A stretch of DNA of 64,000 bases from CAVRUD01 sp963849635 (GTDB lineage Bacteria; Chloroflexota; Chloroflexia; Thermomicrobiales; UBA6265): positions 62,001 to 126,000 of the forward strand of contig CAWKIA010000030.1 in the NCBI GenBank assembly GCA_963849635.1, written 5' to 3'. The translations under genes were made by a program, and so were the position numbers. The notes under the pieces are model-generated. The model saw only the letters and a list, made by a program, of their open reading frames with translations. It ran no database searches and had not been told where the DNA came from. Each line of letters begins with the position of its first letter. Position 1 is the stretch's first letter. This document shows, in pieces, positions 25,706 through 34,478 of this stretch.

Positions 25706-26915
25706 CTACAGACAGCGGCAGGTCGCGAGGTCGCGCTGCCGGCCCGCACAGCACGGCTCGTGGCAGACCCGGCACTCCCGCGGGTGACGCAGGCAGTGCC
25801 CGTCCGTCCGACGCTCGGTGCAGAGGATGCCGTCTGGACTGGTCGGATCCGGGATCGTGAAGCAGTTCTCGCAGACGCCGGGAGAGGTGTCGCAACAGAA
25901 TCGGAGGCCAACGGGCGCCCCAAAACCGTCGACATCAAAGCATGTGACCGTGGGGGATTGGCAGATAATTTGTTCGATGCAGGTCCCGTTCTGGCAGGTA
26001 GCATTCGGCCGGCAGACGGTGCCGTCGGGCCGTGGCGAATCCAGGCTGTTCAGGTCGCAGAGTTCGCAGTCGGGATCGCACCGGCCTGGGTCCGGCAAGC
26101 AGGTCCCGCCCTCGCAGATTCCGCATGCTCCCGCGCAGAGCGCGCCGTCGTTCGCCGGTTCGCAGGTCATGTTCGGCCCGGAGCAGACCTGGCACACGGA
26201 TCCGCAGCGTTGGTCGTCGGGCTGGCAGGTCCCGTTAAGGCAAGCGCCGCATTCGGCCCCGCAATCGGCGGTGTCGGGAGCGGGCTGGCAGGCTCCGCCC
26301 TGGCAGGTGAGGCAGACCCCGCACGAATCGCCCGCGGGAGCCGAGACGCACGTCAGGGAACCGGCGTCGCAGACTTCGCACTCCGAGTTGCACCGGGTGT
26401 CGTCGGGTTGGCATCGGCCGCCCTGGCAGGTGGCGCACAGGCTGCATGGGATCCCGTCTCGGAAGGTCCGACAGGCGAAAAACGTCGAGTCGCAGAACGT
26501 GCACAGGTGTTCGCCGACTCCGCAGATTGTGCTGTCGGGGAAGCACTGACCGCCTTCGCAAACGCCGCAATCCTGGCCGCAGCGCTCGCCGTCGGGCTGG
26601 GGCACGCAGGCGAAGGTAGCATCGCAGATGTGGCAGGGCTGGCAGTTCGTGGCATCCGGGACACATTGGCCGCCCTGGCAACTGCCGCACCCCCGGCCAC
26701 AGGGCTCACCGTCCTCGCGTCGCCGGCAGACACCGCCCATGGGAGGGCGTGGTGGCCGAGGTGGCCGGGGTCGGGGAGCTTGCTGCGCCGTGACATCGGC
26801 CCCGTTTGAGGAACGCCAGCAACCCGCCAGCGACGCTGCTGGCGAGGGCGCGGAGCACCCCGCGCCGGGAGATTGTCAGGGTGCGGGTCAGGTCGTCGAA
26901 GTGGTTGCCATCCAC
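25706..26915 (-). CDS. Tat-exported Cys-repeat protein (one frameshift)
   Basis: The start is a GTG at 26915 opening a leader MDGNHFDDLTRTLTISRRGV with a hydrophobic core ending LLAFLK. At a GGGG run near 26806 the frame shifts by one base, and DVTAQQAPRPRPPRPPRPP restores a normal cleavage region and linker. About 340 residues follow, built of roughly ten Cys-rich units of 30-38 residues with the pattern DGxxCGxxCGxCxGGxCxPDxxxC (for example CGQDCGVCEGGQCFPDSTIC). About 70 cysteines in total suggest an extended disulphide rod. It shares its leader type with the proteins at 3818 and 58556. Function unknown; the repeats recall metazoan and myxobacterial extracellular Cys-rich repeats. Confidence 0.8.
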
Positions 26916-26983
26916 GGCAGGCGTTCCCTCGCGCGGTGGGGTCCGGTCGCGCGAGCGCCGCGGCCCCTCCCGTCATTCGGCGA

Positions 26984-27778
26984 TCACCGATAGGCCAGCG
27001 CGACCAGGGTCTGGAACGGGATGACCACATGGTCGCCCTCGGTCTGCCTGCTCAGCGGGCCCTCCATGTCCGCGGCGATGGCCGCGACGAGCTCCCGCCG
27101 CGCGGCGGCGTCGAGGTGCTGCATGGCCGGGATCGCCGCCGTATCGACGTCGATCTCGCCAGCGAGGAAGAGGGCGGGATGGGGAAAGCGCGCCGTCACC
27201 GAACCGGGGACGATCTCCACGTCATGGAAGCCGGCCCCCGCCAGCAGCGTTCGCAGCTCGTCGCTGTCGCCGAGCGCGAAGATGTCGCCGACACCTGACG
27301 CTCCGAGGTGGCGCAGGATCACCGTGTCGAGTGTCTGGTAGAACGGGTGCCGCTCGATTCCCTGGAAGACGTGGACCGCGATCCGCCCGCCGGCGGCCGT
27401 CACCCGATGCATTTCGGACAGGGCGGCCGCGCGGTCGGCGAAGAACATCAGGCCAAACTGGCACAGGATAAGCTCGAAGCTGTGGTCCGGGAACGGGAGG
27501 GCCTCGGCGCGGCCTTCGCGCCACTCGATCGCCAGGTCCTCCCGCTCGCTCGCCGACCGGGCGACGGCGAGCATCCCCGGACTGAGATCGAGGCCGGTGA
27601 CGCTCCCGGCCGCGCCGGCGCGACGCGCAACACCGCGGGCGACGACACCCGTGCCGCAGGCGATATCCAGCACCCGTTCGCCCGGTCGTGGCTTGGCGAG
27701 GTCCAAAAACAGTTGGGCGCAGGGTGCGAAGAGTGGCGGCACCATGTAGCTCTCGTATGTCTCGGCCGGATTACTCAC
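26984..27778 (-). CDS. Class I SAM-dependent methyltransferase (UbiE/UbiG-like)
   Basis: A protein of 264 residues from a GTG at 27778, with GGGGAGAG 4-5 nt upstream. Motifs: PGERVLDIACGTGVVARGVA (motif I), VTGLDLSPGMLAVAR, EGRAEALPFPDHSFELILCQFGLMFF and VTAAGGRIAVHVF. The lead-in YESYMVPPLFAPCAQLFLDLA is common in a family of small-molecule methyltransferases. It differs from the two methyltransferases at 21-24 kb outside the SAM fold, so it is not a recent duplicate. It is separated from the secreted Cys-repeat gene by 68 bp. Confidence 0.92.
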   Translation of the reverse strand: MSNPAETYESYMVPPLFAPCAQLFLDLAKPRPGERVLDIACGTGVVARGVARRAGAAGSVTGLDLSPGMLAVARSASEREDLAIEWREGRAEALPFPDHSFELILCQFGLMFFADRAAALSEMHRVTAAGGRIAVHVFQGIERHPFYQTLDTVILRHLGASGVGDIFALGDSDELRTLLAGAGFHDVEIVPGSVTARFPHPALFLAGEIDVDTAAIPAMQHLDAAARRELVAAIAADMEGPLSRQTEGDHVVIPFQTLVALAYR

Positions 27779-28130
27779 AGGCTCTCCCCTCACACGCCGG
27801 CTCTGTTCCAAGACTGCCCAGAATCACGGCTCGACCGGGCGAAACCACTGATGCGGCGTGCTCGCCAGGATGCCCCTTTGGCATTGGGGAAGCCGTTCGT
27901 GCATTGCCCATCCTGAGGGAGGGGACGGTGACGCACATCGGACGATGTGCCTATTCTGGGTCGGTCGGAGTCCCATCTTGGCCGTGATCAAAGATTGCTG
28001 ATTCGGCGGTGGTGTCGGCAAACACGATGACCCAGGCGGAAGCGAGCAGGGGCACCTCTGCTCCTCCTCGTGTGGCCGGTGGCATCAATCGTCGAAATGA
28101 TCTTATCGGGACAGCCGGGCCAGGGAGGCC
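27779..28130. other. Gene-free stretch with one perfect palindrome
   Basis: No coding region is supported here. It holds the GCACATCG-GA-CGATGTGC palindrome at 27933-27950 and the start region of the methyltransferase. Confidence 0.5.
27933..27950. repeat. Perfect 18-bp palindrome GCACATCGGACGATGTGC
   Basis: Two 8-bp arms around GA. It may be an operator or the core of a decayed intergenic repeat, since the dispersed GTAGGGGC elements also have core palindromes of this size. Confidence 0.45.
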
Positions 28131-28640
28131 TCAGTCGGCGGTTTGGCTGTCCTGCTCGTCGAGGAAGACGAGGAAATCGAGCCAGCCGGGCGACCTGCCG
28201 AACCGGGTCAACTGCGCGGCCACCTCGCTCCGGTGCTGCGTCGCGTGGTTGGCCTGATGGAGCAGTTGCTGCCAGAGCGGATACGCCCAGGTCTCTCCCT
28301 GCAGGTTGACGTAGGCGACGACCCGCCCAAGGTCGTCTTCGCCCAGGCCGGCGACGAAGGCATGCGTCTCCGCCTCGACCTCCGACCAGCGGCCGCTGAG
28401 TGTGGCGATGTCGGGAAAGGTTGCCGGATCCCAGAGCGCGGCCGGAGACCGGCCCCGCCACCGTTCGAGAAAGAGCCACTCGGAGGCGGCAACGTGGACT
28501 AAGGTGTCCCGGATTGAGCCATATCCTCCGCCGTCGGCGGCGACCAACTGGTCTAGGCTGAGGCCCTCCGCCGCCACGAGTAGCCGGGAATTGGCCCAGG
28601 CACCGTAGGCGTAGAGGGTGCGGATGGCGGTGGCAAGCAT
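28131..28640 (-). CDS. DinB-family protein
   Basis: A protein of 169 residues with the four-helix DinB/YfiT-like fold: YAYGAWANSRLLVAAEGL, then SIRDTLVHVAASEWLFLERW with one metal-binding His, and QQLLHQANHATQHRSEVAAQL with the His pair of the third helix. These three histidines bind a divalent metal; family members include bacillithiol- or mycothiol-dependent transferases, but many are uncharacterised. AGGAGG lies 8 nt before the ATG at 28640. It stands alone between a methyltransferase and a large regulator. Confidence 0.92.
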   Translation of the reverse strand: MLATAIRTLYAYGAWANSRLLVAAEGLSLDQLVAADGGGYGSIRDTLVHVAASEWLFLERWRGRSPAALWDPATFPDIATLSGRWSEVEAETHAFVAGLGEDDLGRVVAYVNLQGETWAYPLWQQLLHQANHATQHRSEVAAQLTRFGRSPGWLDFLVFLDEQDSQTAD

Positions 28641-28741
28641 GAGCGATTCCTCCTGAAGGTGTCGTTCAGGTGATCGGTTTATCCTCTCCCGTCCGTCGAA
28701 TACTGATCCTGATACCCGTGGCCGCTCATCGGCCGACGTGC

Positions 28742-31374
28742 CTAGATTGGTTTGGAAGGCGTCCCAGTTTGGCCGCGCTCGAGCCGCGCCGCCTCTCGAA
28801 CCGCTTCCGTGCGCGAGTGGACGCCCAGCTTGGCCAGGATCGACGAGATGTGGTGGGCGACGGTCCGGGGCGAGAGGTAGAGGTGCGCGGCGATCTCGGC
28901 GTTGCGACGGCCCTCCGCTATCAGCGCCAGGATCTCAACTTCCCGTTGGGTCAGTTGGGCCGGGTTCGCCTGGGTCGCCGGGCGCGGCCCCCGGGGGATG
29001 TCGCGCACGCCCAACTCGCGCAAACGGCGGCCCGCGATCGCCGCCGCCGGACCGGCCTCCAGGCGCGTGAACTCCGCGTGCGCCGCCCGCAACGCGGCTT
29101 CGTCTCCGTCGATCAGGGCCTGGGCCGCCTCGTAGGGACAGCCCAACGCCTGCCACGTGCGGCGGCGGCCGCCCAATCGCCGACAAGCTGAAGCGCAAAC
29201 GGTTCGAGGATGCCCGGCGGCGGGGACGGGAGTTCCTCCACCCGCCAGAGCCAGACGGCCAGCTCGCCGAGGAGCCAGGAATGACGATGTCTCAGGACTA
29301 GCTCATAGATATCGCGCGCTTCCGCCACCACCCGGTCGCGGTCGCCCGCGAGCCAGGCCGCTTCTGCCCGCGCGGCGCGGACCGGCGCTAGGCGCTGCAA
29401 CTCGCCCGTCCGTTCCGCCAGTGCCAGCGCCTCGTCCAATACGGCCGCCGCTTCGGGATCTCCTCGGCGCACCCGCACGCGGCCGACCGCAACCAGGGCC
29501 ATGATCCGGCTGACCGACGAGACGTTGGCCTGGTGGGTGACCGAGCCGGCCGTCTCGACCGCGTCGGACCATTGCCCCTGGTAGAACTGGGAGAGGGAGC
29601 GCCAGGCCAGCATATACAGGCGTTGGTGATCGAGGTCGTGCTCTGCGCAGTAGGCGATTCCGGCGATGAGATAGCGGTCGGCGTCCGCGAACCGGTAGGC
29701 TGCGGCACGGCCGACCCCGAGGTTCGAAAACGCGCGCGCGGCATGCTCTTCCAGGCCGGCATCCCGCGCCAGGGCAAGGCTCCGCTCCAGGTCGTCGCGG
29801 CCCCGCTCGTCGCTGTCGGCCAATCGGGCCATGCCGACGGTGTTGAGGGCGTGGATCAGTGTCTCGGTCTCGCCGAGCGATTCGGCCAGCGCGATGGCTC
29901 GCTCTCCCCAGGCGACCGCGTCGTCCTGGTCCCAGGCAACCAGGCGGAATGCCGCCTGGTTGCCGTAGGCCATCGCGAGCTGCGGCCCGGGCGGGAGAGC
30001 CGCGAGGACTGCGAGGGCGGCCCGCGCTGCCTCGACGGCTTCGGCCCCGCGTCCGCTGAACCAGAGCAGGCGGGAGAGCCGCCGCAGGGCATCGCCTTCC
30101 CGCAACTGGTCGCCCGTTTGCCTCCAAAGCGCCAGTGCGGCCTCGCCGGCTGCAATCGCCTCGGTCATTTGGTCCGTCAGGTAGCACTCGTGCGACCGCG
30201 CCTGCAGCAGTGTGGCGCGCCGCTCTGGCGGGAGACCGGAAGCGAACCGGAGTGCGCGCGCATATTGAGCCGCTGCCTCACGATGCGCCCCGAGGGTGGC
30301 GGCACGCTCGGCCGCCGCCGGTGCGTACCCGAGCACTGCCTCGCCATCGCCCGCCTCCTCCGCATGATGCGACAGCCGGGTCAGATCCGGCGCCGGAGTC
30401 GCTCTTAGCGCCGCAAGGACCCGCGCGTGGAGATGGGTCCGGCGAGGTGACGCGATGACATCGAGGATTGCTTCCCGGGCCAGCTCGTGTCGGAAGGCGA
30501 GGTCGTTCCCCGCGGTGCGCAGCATCCCGCCCGCGATGCACTCCTCGACCGCGAGGTACCCCAGCGTCCCCGTCCGCGACTCCCCGGCGCAGACTTGCTC
30601 CAGTAGCCACGGCGTCACATGGACCCCGATCACGGCCGCGGCGTCGAGCGTCGCCCGACCGGCCGGCGAGAGGCGGGCGGCACGGGCGAGCACGGCATCC
30701 CGAACCGTTGGCGGGACACCGACCCCGCCCACCGCGAGCACTTCGGTGACAAAGAAGGGGTTGCCGCCGGTTTGGTGGTGGAGCGAGACGGGGTCGAGAT
30801 CGCGGTCCGCAGTCAGCGCGCGCACGGCGTCCACCGACAGCGGAGGAAGCTCCAGGCGGCGCACGGCCGCCGCGGTCGCGAGATCGCCCAGAACCAGACG
30901 GAGCGGATGCGCCGGCCCAACCTCGTCGTCGCGGTAGGTGACGAGCAGTAGCGCTCGGATCGCGCTGAGGCGCCGCCCGAGGTAACGGAGGAGATCGAGC
31001 GTAGCCTCGTCCGCCCAGTGGGCATCCTCGACGACGGCGACTGTGGGGCCGGGGCCAGCGGCCAACTCGGCCAGAACGGCGCCGTACAGCTCATCCCGCC
31101 GAGCGGCCGCGTGAACGAGCCGCTCCAGATCGCCGCCCACGGCGGCGGCGATGTCGAGCAGTGGTCCGAGCGGGCGAGGCGTCGAGAGCGGGTCGCAGGC
31201 TCCCAATAGTACCCGCGCGTGCCCCCGCGCCTCGGCGCAGAAGCGCCGCACCAGGGCCGTCTTACCAACGCCCGCCTCCCCTCCCAGGAGCACGAGGCAG
31301 CCCTGCCCACCGGCCGCTTCCCGCAAGAGACCGCCGAGCTCTGTCAGGTACGACGTTCGCTCCAAGAGCTCCAT
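28742..31374 (-). CDS. LuxR-family regulator with AAA ATPase and TPR domains (one frameshift)
   Basis: Large ATP-dependent activator of about 877 residues after correction. From the ATG at 31374: MELLERTSYLTELGGLL, P-loop GGEAGVGKTALVRRF, VAVVEDAHWADEATLDLL (Walker B), LLVTYRDDEV and GGNPFFVTEVL, the signature of the CyaA-like/MalT-like AAA group. A TPR-rich middle follows, and at the C-terminus a LuxR helix-turn-helix (LTQREVEILALIAEGRRNAEIAAHLYLSPRTVAHHI). The helix-turn-helix is in a second frame; one base is missing within the GGC-rich run at about 29158-29180, where DWAAAA should join RTWQALGCPYEAAQAL. The 2633-nt span supports this. Nearby genes suggest no obvious regulon. Confidence 0.87.
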
Positions 31375-31423
31375 GTTGGTCGACCTCGGCCGCGCGGAAG
31401 GCGAGAAGGAGAGAGAGGGATGG

Positions 31424-31528
31424 AAGGGGCGATGCATGCATCGCCCGTACGGGAACCGCCCGGCACGGGAACGCGGCGATCCCGCCGGAGTACATCATAC
31501 GACCGGGCGCGCATGCATTGCCCCGTCC
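31424..31528. repeat. Palindromic element with GGGCGATGCATGCATCGCCC core
   Basis: Left arm GGGGCGATGCATGCATCGCC then CGTACGGG; right arm CCGGGCGCGCATGCATTGCC then CCG. It belongs to the GTAGGGGC-type intergenic elements but with diverged ends. A heptamer-like stretch (TTCGGCGTCCGGCGTCTTGC) follows at 31566-31585. Confidence 0.6.
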
Positions 31529-31642
31529 ATCACCGACGACACAAACCCAATCCGCCGGGTACCATCATTCGGCGTCCGGCGTCTTGCGTCAGGAACCAGA
31601 CGCCGTCTGATTCCTGAGGCCGATGAGTCCAAGGAGGTTAGG

Positions 31643-32539
31643 TTGCTGTCACCGTTGCGCTTTGGGATCGGCAGCATGCAGGTCGGGAGGATGATGGAGC
31701 TGGCGGGCTCGACCGAGGGGCTGCTGGAGTACGTCTTGACCTTTGACCACGCGGCGGCGGTGCGGGATCTGGCCGAGCATGGCTTCGGAATCATCGAGCT
31801 TTCGGGCGATGTCGAGATTTTCCTGCCAGGCGCGTACAGCGACGGGGCGATCGAAGGATTGGCTGCGCTGAAGCAGGAGCTGGGGCTGGCCTACACGGTT
31901 CACCTACCGATGTGGTCGGTGGAACCGTCGTCGCCGCAGCAGGACGTGCGCCGGGGATCGGTCGACGCGGTCGTGCGGGCCATCAAGACGATTGCGCCGC
32001 TAGAGCCGGAGGTCTATGTCCTCCACGCGACCAATTCCCTGGCGGCCGAGATGGGTCGTTGGCGGATGCCGCCGGTTGCGAAGACCGCCCTACTGGGCAT
32101 CTTGCAGGCCAACGCCCAGAAATCGCTTGAAGAGATCCTGGAGGCGACCGGGATCGCCAGCCGGTCGCTGGCCATTGAGACGATCGAGTTCCCGTTCGAC
32201 CTGACGCTGGATCTGGCGGAGGAATTGGACCTGGGGATCTGTGTCGATGTCGGCCACGTGCTGGCCGGGTTCTCAGGTCGGCTCGATCCGTTCGAGGCGA
32301 TTGAGCGAGCGCTGCCGCGGCTGGCGGAGATCCACTTGCATGACTCGCCGCGGATGGGTCCGGACGGCGAGATGCGCTACGACCTCGACCACCGGCCGCT
32401 GGGCACAGCGGATCTGGATGTGCCCCGGCTGCTGCGGACACTTGAGACGGCGGGATTCAGCGGGCCGATAATCTTCGAGCTGGCGCTCGACCAGGCGGTG
32501 GCGTCGATGGGGTACATCCGGGAGCTCGCGCCGGTGTAG
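31643..32539 (+). CDS. TIM-barrel protein of the sugar phosphate isomerase / AP-endonuclease-2 superfamily
   Basis: A protein of 298 residues from a TTG at 31643; AAGGAGG ends 5 nt upstream and no better start exists. Barrel landmarks: LRFGIGSMQVG (beta-1), GFGIIELSGD, YTVHLPMWS, EVYVLHATN, LAIETIEFPFD, GICVDVGHVL, EIHLHDSP and IIFELAL. Conserved acidic and histidine residues (E, D-x-x-H, H-x-H-D, E) fit a metal site. Such enzymes isomerise or epimerise sugars; the adjacent dehydrogenase, cupins and sugar ABC genes fit that. The VHLP and PLEPEVYVLHAT pattern also recalls CbiR, a cobamide-remodelling phosphodiesterase of the same fold, which I cannot exclude. A promoter and SAM riboswitch follow immediately downstream. 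Confidence 0.8.
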   Translation: MLSPLRFGIGSMQVGRMMELAGSTEGLLEYVLTFDHAAAVRDLAEHGFGIIELSGDVEIFLPGAYSDGAIEGLAALKQELGLAYTVHLPMWSVEPSSPQQDVRRGSVDAVVRAIKTIAPLEPEVYVLHATNSLAAEMGRWRMPPVAKTALLGILQANAQKSLEEILEATGIASRSLAIETIEFPFDLTLDLAEELDLGICVDVGHVLAGFSGRLDPFEAIERALPRLAEIHLHDSPRMGPDGEMRYDLDHRPLGTADLDVPRLLRTLETAGFSGPIIFELALDQAVASMGYIRELAPV

Positions 32540-32560
32540 ATCGGCATCGACCTCGTTTTC

Positions 32561-32589
32561 TTGACAAACTTGATCAACTACTCTAGATT
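32561..32589 (+). promoter_or_regulatory. Sigma-70-type promoter for the SAM riboswitch
   Basis: TTGACA at 32561-32566, a 17-bp spacer and TAGATT at 32584-32589. This is a near-consensus vegetative promoter. Transcription would begin near 32596, about 17 nt before the riboswitch P1 stem. Confidence 0.75.
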
Positions 32590-32612
32590 CCTGCCAACAA
32601 TCGAACACGTGA

Positions 32613-32724
32613 TGACCTCATCCAGAGGGGCAGAGGGACCGGCCCGTTGAAGCCCCAGCAACCTCCGGCGTATCGGCCGGGAGGGTGCTAACTCCGTCAG
32701 CGTCAGGCTGAGAGATGAGAGGCA
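32613..32724 (+). ncRNA. SAM-I (S-box) riboswitch aptamer, orphan
   Basis: All S-box landmarks are present in order: CTCATCCAGAGGGGCAGAGG, GGACCGGCCCGTTGAAGCCC, CAGCAACC, GGGTGCTAACTCC and the closing GAGAGATGAGAGGC. P1 pairs CTCATC (32617-32622) with GATGAG (32714-32719). The 3' P1 strand GAGAGG can instead pair with CCTCTC of the downstream terminator stem, the normal antiterminator arrangement. S-boxes shut off methionine or SAM synthesis and transport genes when SAM is plentiful. Here no plus-strand gene follows until 34479, and that dehydrogenase lies beyond a convergent repressor gene. Confidence 0.93.
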
Positions 32725-32758
32725 TTTGCCGCTGCGGTCATGCTGACCCCGGTGATCC

Positions 32759-32790
32759 GCCCTCTCTCCGCCGCGCGAGAGGGCTTTTTT
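32759..32790 (+). terminator. Intrinsic terminator of the SAM riboswitch
   Basis: GCCCTCTC (32759-32766) pairs with GAGAGGGC (32777-32784) around a CG-rich loop, followed by six T. It overlaps the alternative antiterminator pairing and is the expression platform. Confidence 0.9.
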
Positions 32791-32865
32791 GTGTCTCTGA
32801 CCGACATTCCTCAGATTATCAGGGCGATGGGCCGACACGCTTCGTTCTCCGAGGTGTTGGCGTTT

Positions 32866-32931
32866 GTAGGGCAGGGCTTGCCCTGCCCGGCGTCCTGGTC
32901 GGAAACGTGGGCAGGGCAAGCCCTGCCCCTA
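32866..32931. repeat. Palindromic GTAGGGC element with CAGGGCTTGCCCTG core
   Basis: Left arm GTAGGGCAGGGCTTGCCCTG, right arm GGGCAGGGCAAGCCCTGCCC then CTAC. A shorter member of the GTAGGGGC element group, between the riboswitch terminator and the lacI-type gene. Confidence 0.75.
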
Positions 32932-32960
32932 CCAGGCAGCGCCTCTGTGTTGCCGTTGCA

Positions 32961-33995
32961 CTAGGTCGCGACCGGCGCCGGGCCGGTGGTGCGGCGGACG
33001 ATAAGTTCGCCGCGCAGGAGATCTGGAACCGGGCTCAGGTGATCACTCCCCTCCTGCCGGCCCGGTTCGGCCTGGTCGAGGAGGACGCGGACGGCGGTGG
33101 CGCCCAGGGCTTCGAACGGGATCTGGACGGTCGTCAGGGCTGGGGAGACGAAGCCAGCCAGGTCGATGTCGTCGCAGCCGATGATGGAGATATCCTCCGG
33201 TACCCTGAGTCCGCGGTCGTGGACGGCCCGGATCGCGCCGATGGCCATGTAGTCGTTGTGGGCGAAGATGGCGGTCAGGCCGTGGGATCGGTCCAGGAGA
33301 CGGCCGGCGGCGCGGTAGCCGCCTTCGGCCGTCCAGACACCGCAGTCGGTCAGGTCAGGATCGTGATCCACCCCCACCTCCCGCAGCGCGTCGCGATAGC
33401 CGCTGTAGCGCCCGGTGAGCGGGCTGGTCTGCACTTCGCCGACGATCTGAGCGACGGTGCGGTGGCCCAGGCGGAGGAGGTGGCGGGTGGCGATCAGGCC
33501 GGTGTGGTGCTCGTCGATTCCGACAGCGGGGATGCCGCCCCCGGCGACGCTGAAGACGGTGACGGCGGTGGTCATCGCGCGGAGGGCATCGGCGTAGGTG
33601 GTATCGGTCTGGTGGGCGAGCGCGGCGCTGACGATGCCTTCGACACGGCGCTCGGCGAGTTGGCGGACGAGGCGCTCGGCGTGGTTGCCGCCGGGGTGGG
33701 CAAGGGTCGTCATGGCGAAGTAGCCGTTGGCGGTTGCCTCGCGTTCGACGCCGAGCATGAGGGGGGTGAGGACGTAGGAGGCCATGCCGGAGGCGACGAA
33801 GCCGAGCGAGTGGGTATTGCTCGTGACGAGACTTCGCGCTACCGTATTGGGCACATAGCCAAGGCGGTCCGCTGCGTTCTGCACACGTATCCTGGTCTCC
33901 GGGGCGACGCGGCCAGTGCCTTTGAGGGCTTTGCTGGCGGTCTGGAAGCTAACGCCCGCCTCGCGGGCGATGTCGCGCAGGGAGACGTGGGGCAT
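32961..33995 (-). CDS. LacI-family transcriptional repressor
   Basis: A protein of 344 residues. The N-terminal helix-turn-helix and hinge are typical: VSLRDIAREAGVSFQTASKALKG, VQNAADRLGYVPNTVARSL. The effector domain follows as a periplasmic-binding fold: HSLGFVASG, GGGIPAVGIDEHHTGLIATRHLL, FAHNDYMAIGAIRAV and DISIIGCDDIDLAGFVSPALTTV. Such repressors sense a sugar or sugar phosphate. One perfect palindrome CGAACGTTCG lies 15 bp upstream of its ATG (33995) and a second about 168 bp further, towards the divergent dehydrogenase gene. Autoregulation and control of the divergent sugar operon follow naturally. Confidence 0.93.
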   Translation of the reverse strand: MPHVSLRDIAREAGVSFQTASKALKGTGRVAPETRIRVQNAADRLGYVPNTVARSLVTSNTHSLGFVASGMASYVLTPLMLGVEREATANGYFAMTTLAHPGGNHAERLVRQLAERRVEGIVSAALAHQTDTTYADALRAMTTAVTVFSVAGGGIPAVGIDEHHTGLIATRHLLRLGHRTVAQIVGEVQTSPLTGRYSGYRDALREVGVDHDPDLTDCGVWTAEGGYRAAGRLLDRSHGLTAIFAHNDYMAIGAIRAVHDRGLRVPEDISIIGCDDIDLAGFVSPALTTVQIPFEALGATAVRVLLDQAEPGRQEGSDHLSPVPDLLRGELIVRRTTGPAPVAT

Positions 33996-34005
33996 CGACT
34001 TGCTC

Positions 34006-34025
34006 CAAGCGAACGTTCGCGCAAC
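34006..34025. promoter_or_regulatory. LacI operator O1
   Basis: CAAGCGAACGTTCGCGCAAC around the central palindrome CGAACGTTCG (34010-34019). LacI-family operators typically have a central CG, as here. It overlaps the lacI-type leader. Confidence 0.65.
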
Positions 34026-34170
34026 CCGGGGTTCTCCCGGAACATCCGGCCAAATCTACGCGCTAGCCCGGCCGGCGGCGCCACCTGTACCAAAACGACA
34101 TGTAGCTCGCGTCACCATAGCAGGAGCGATCAACATTGAACACCTGGGGTAGGAGCGGCGTCGATCGTCA

Positions 34171-34190
34171 AGTTGCGCGAACGTTCGTGC
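34171..34190. promoter_or_regulatory. LacI operator O2
   Basis: AGTTGCGCGAACGTTCGTGC around CGAACGTTCG (34178-34187). Its centre is 168 bp from that of O1, about 16 helical turns, which would place both on the same face of the DNA for looping. Confidence 0.65.
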
Positions 34191-34239
34191 ATGGTCCGGG
34201 GCCGTAGGGGGATGCCCGGGGGGTTGGGTGGGGACTGGG

Positions 34240-34330
34240 GATGCCGTCCTGGCCCCGCCCGGGGCTAAAAGACCCCGGGCTACCTCCGGGACGGAAGCCG
34301 GCTCAAGCCGGCTCGCGAACTCGGGGCATC
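34240..34330. repeat. CCGGGGCTAAAAGACCCCGG-type element
   Basis: A hairpin with core CCGGGGCTAAAAGACCCCGG and then AGCCGGCTCAAGCCGGCT. The outer word GCCGTCCTGGCCCCGCCCGG reappears inverted at 51769-51796, and AGCCGG-TT-AGCCGG words at 51650-51690. Same family, two copies. Confidence 0.65.
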
Positions 34331-34478
34331 GCGCTGTGGGACGTCGATGGGGAACAGCCCATCGATGCCGCAACCTCGATGTTCCCCTGCCGGATCGGCA
34401 GCGCCTCCGGAGCGGTAGCACCGGAGCACGAAACTGCCTTGATGCGGCCCCGGGCCGCGTGTGCAACGGGAGTTCAGT

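Noticed and set aside
32740..32964. Plus-strand frame after the riboswitch as its target gene
   Set aside because: It starts upstream of and runs through the terminator hairpin, then into a palindromic repeat; no ribosome-binding site and no domain.
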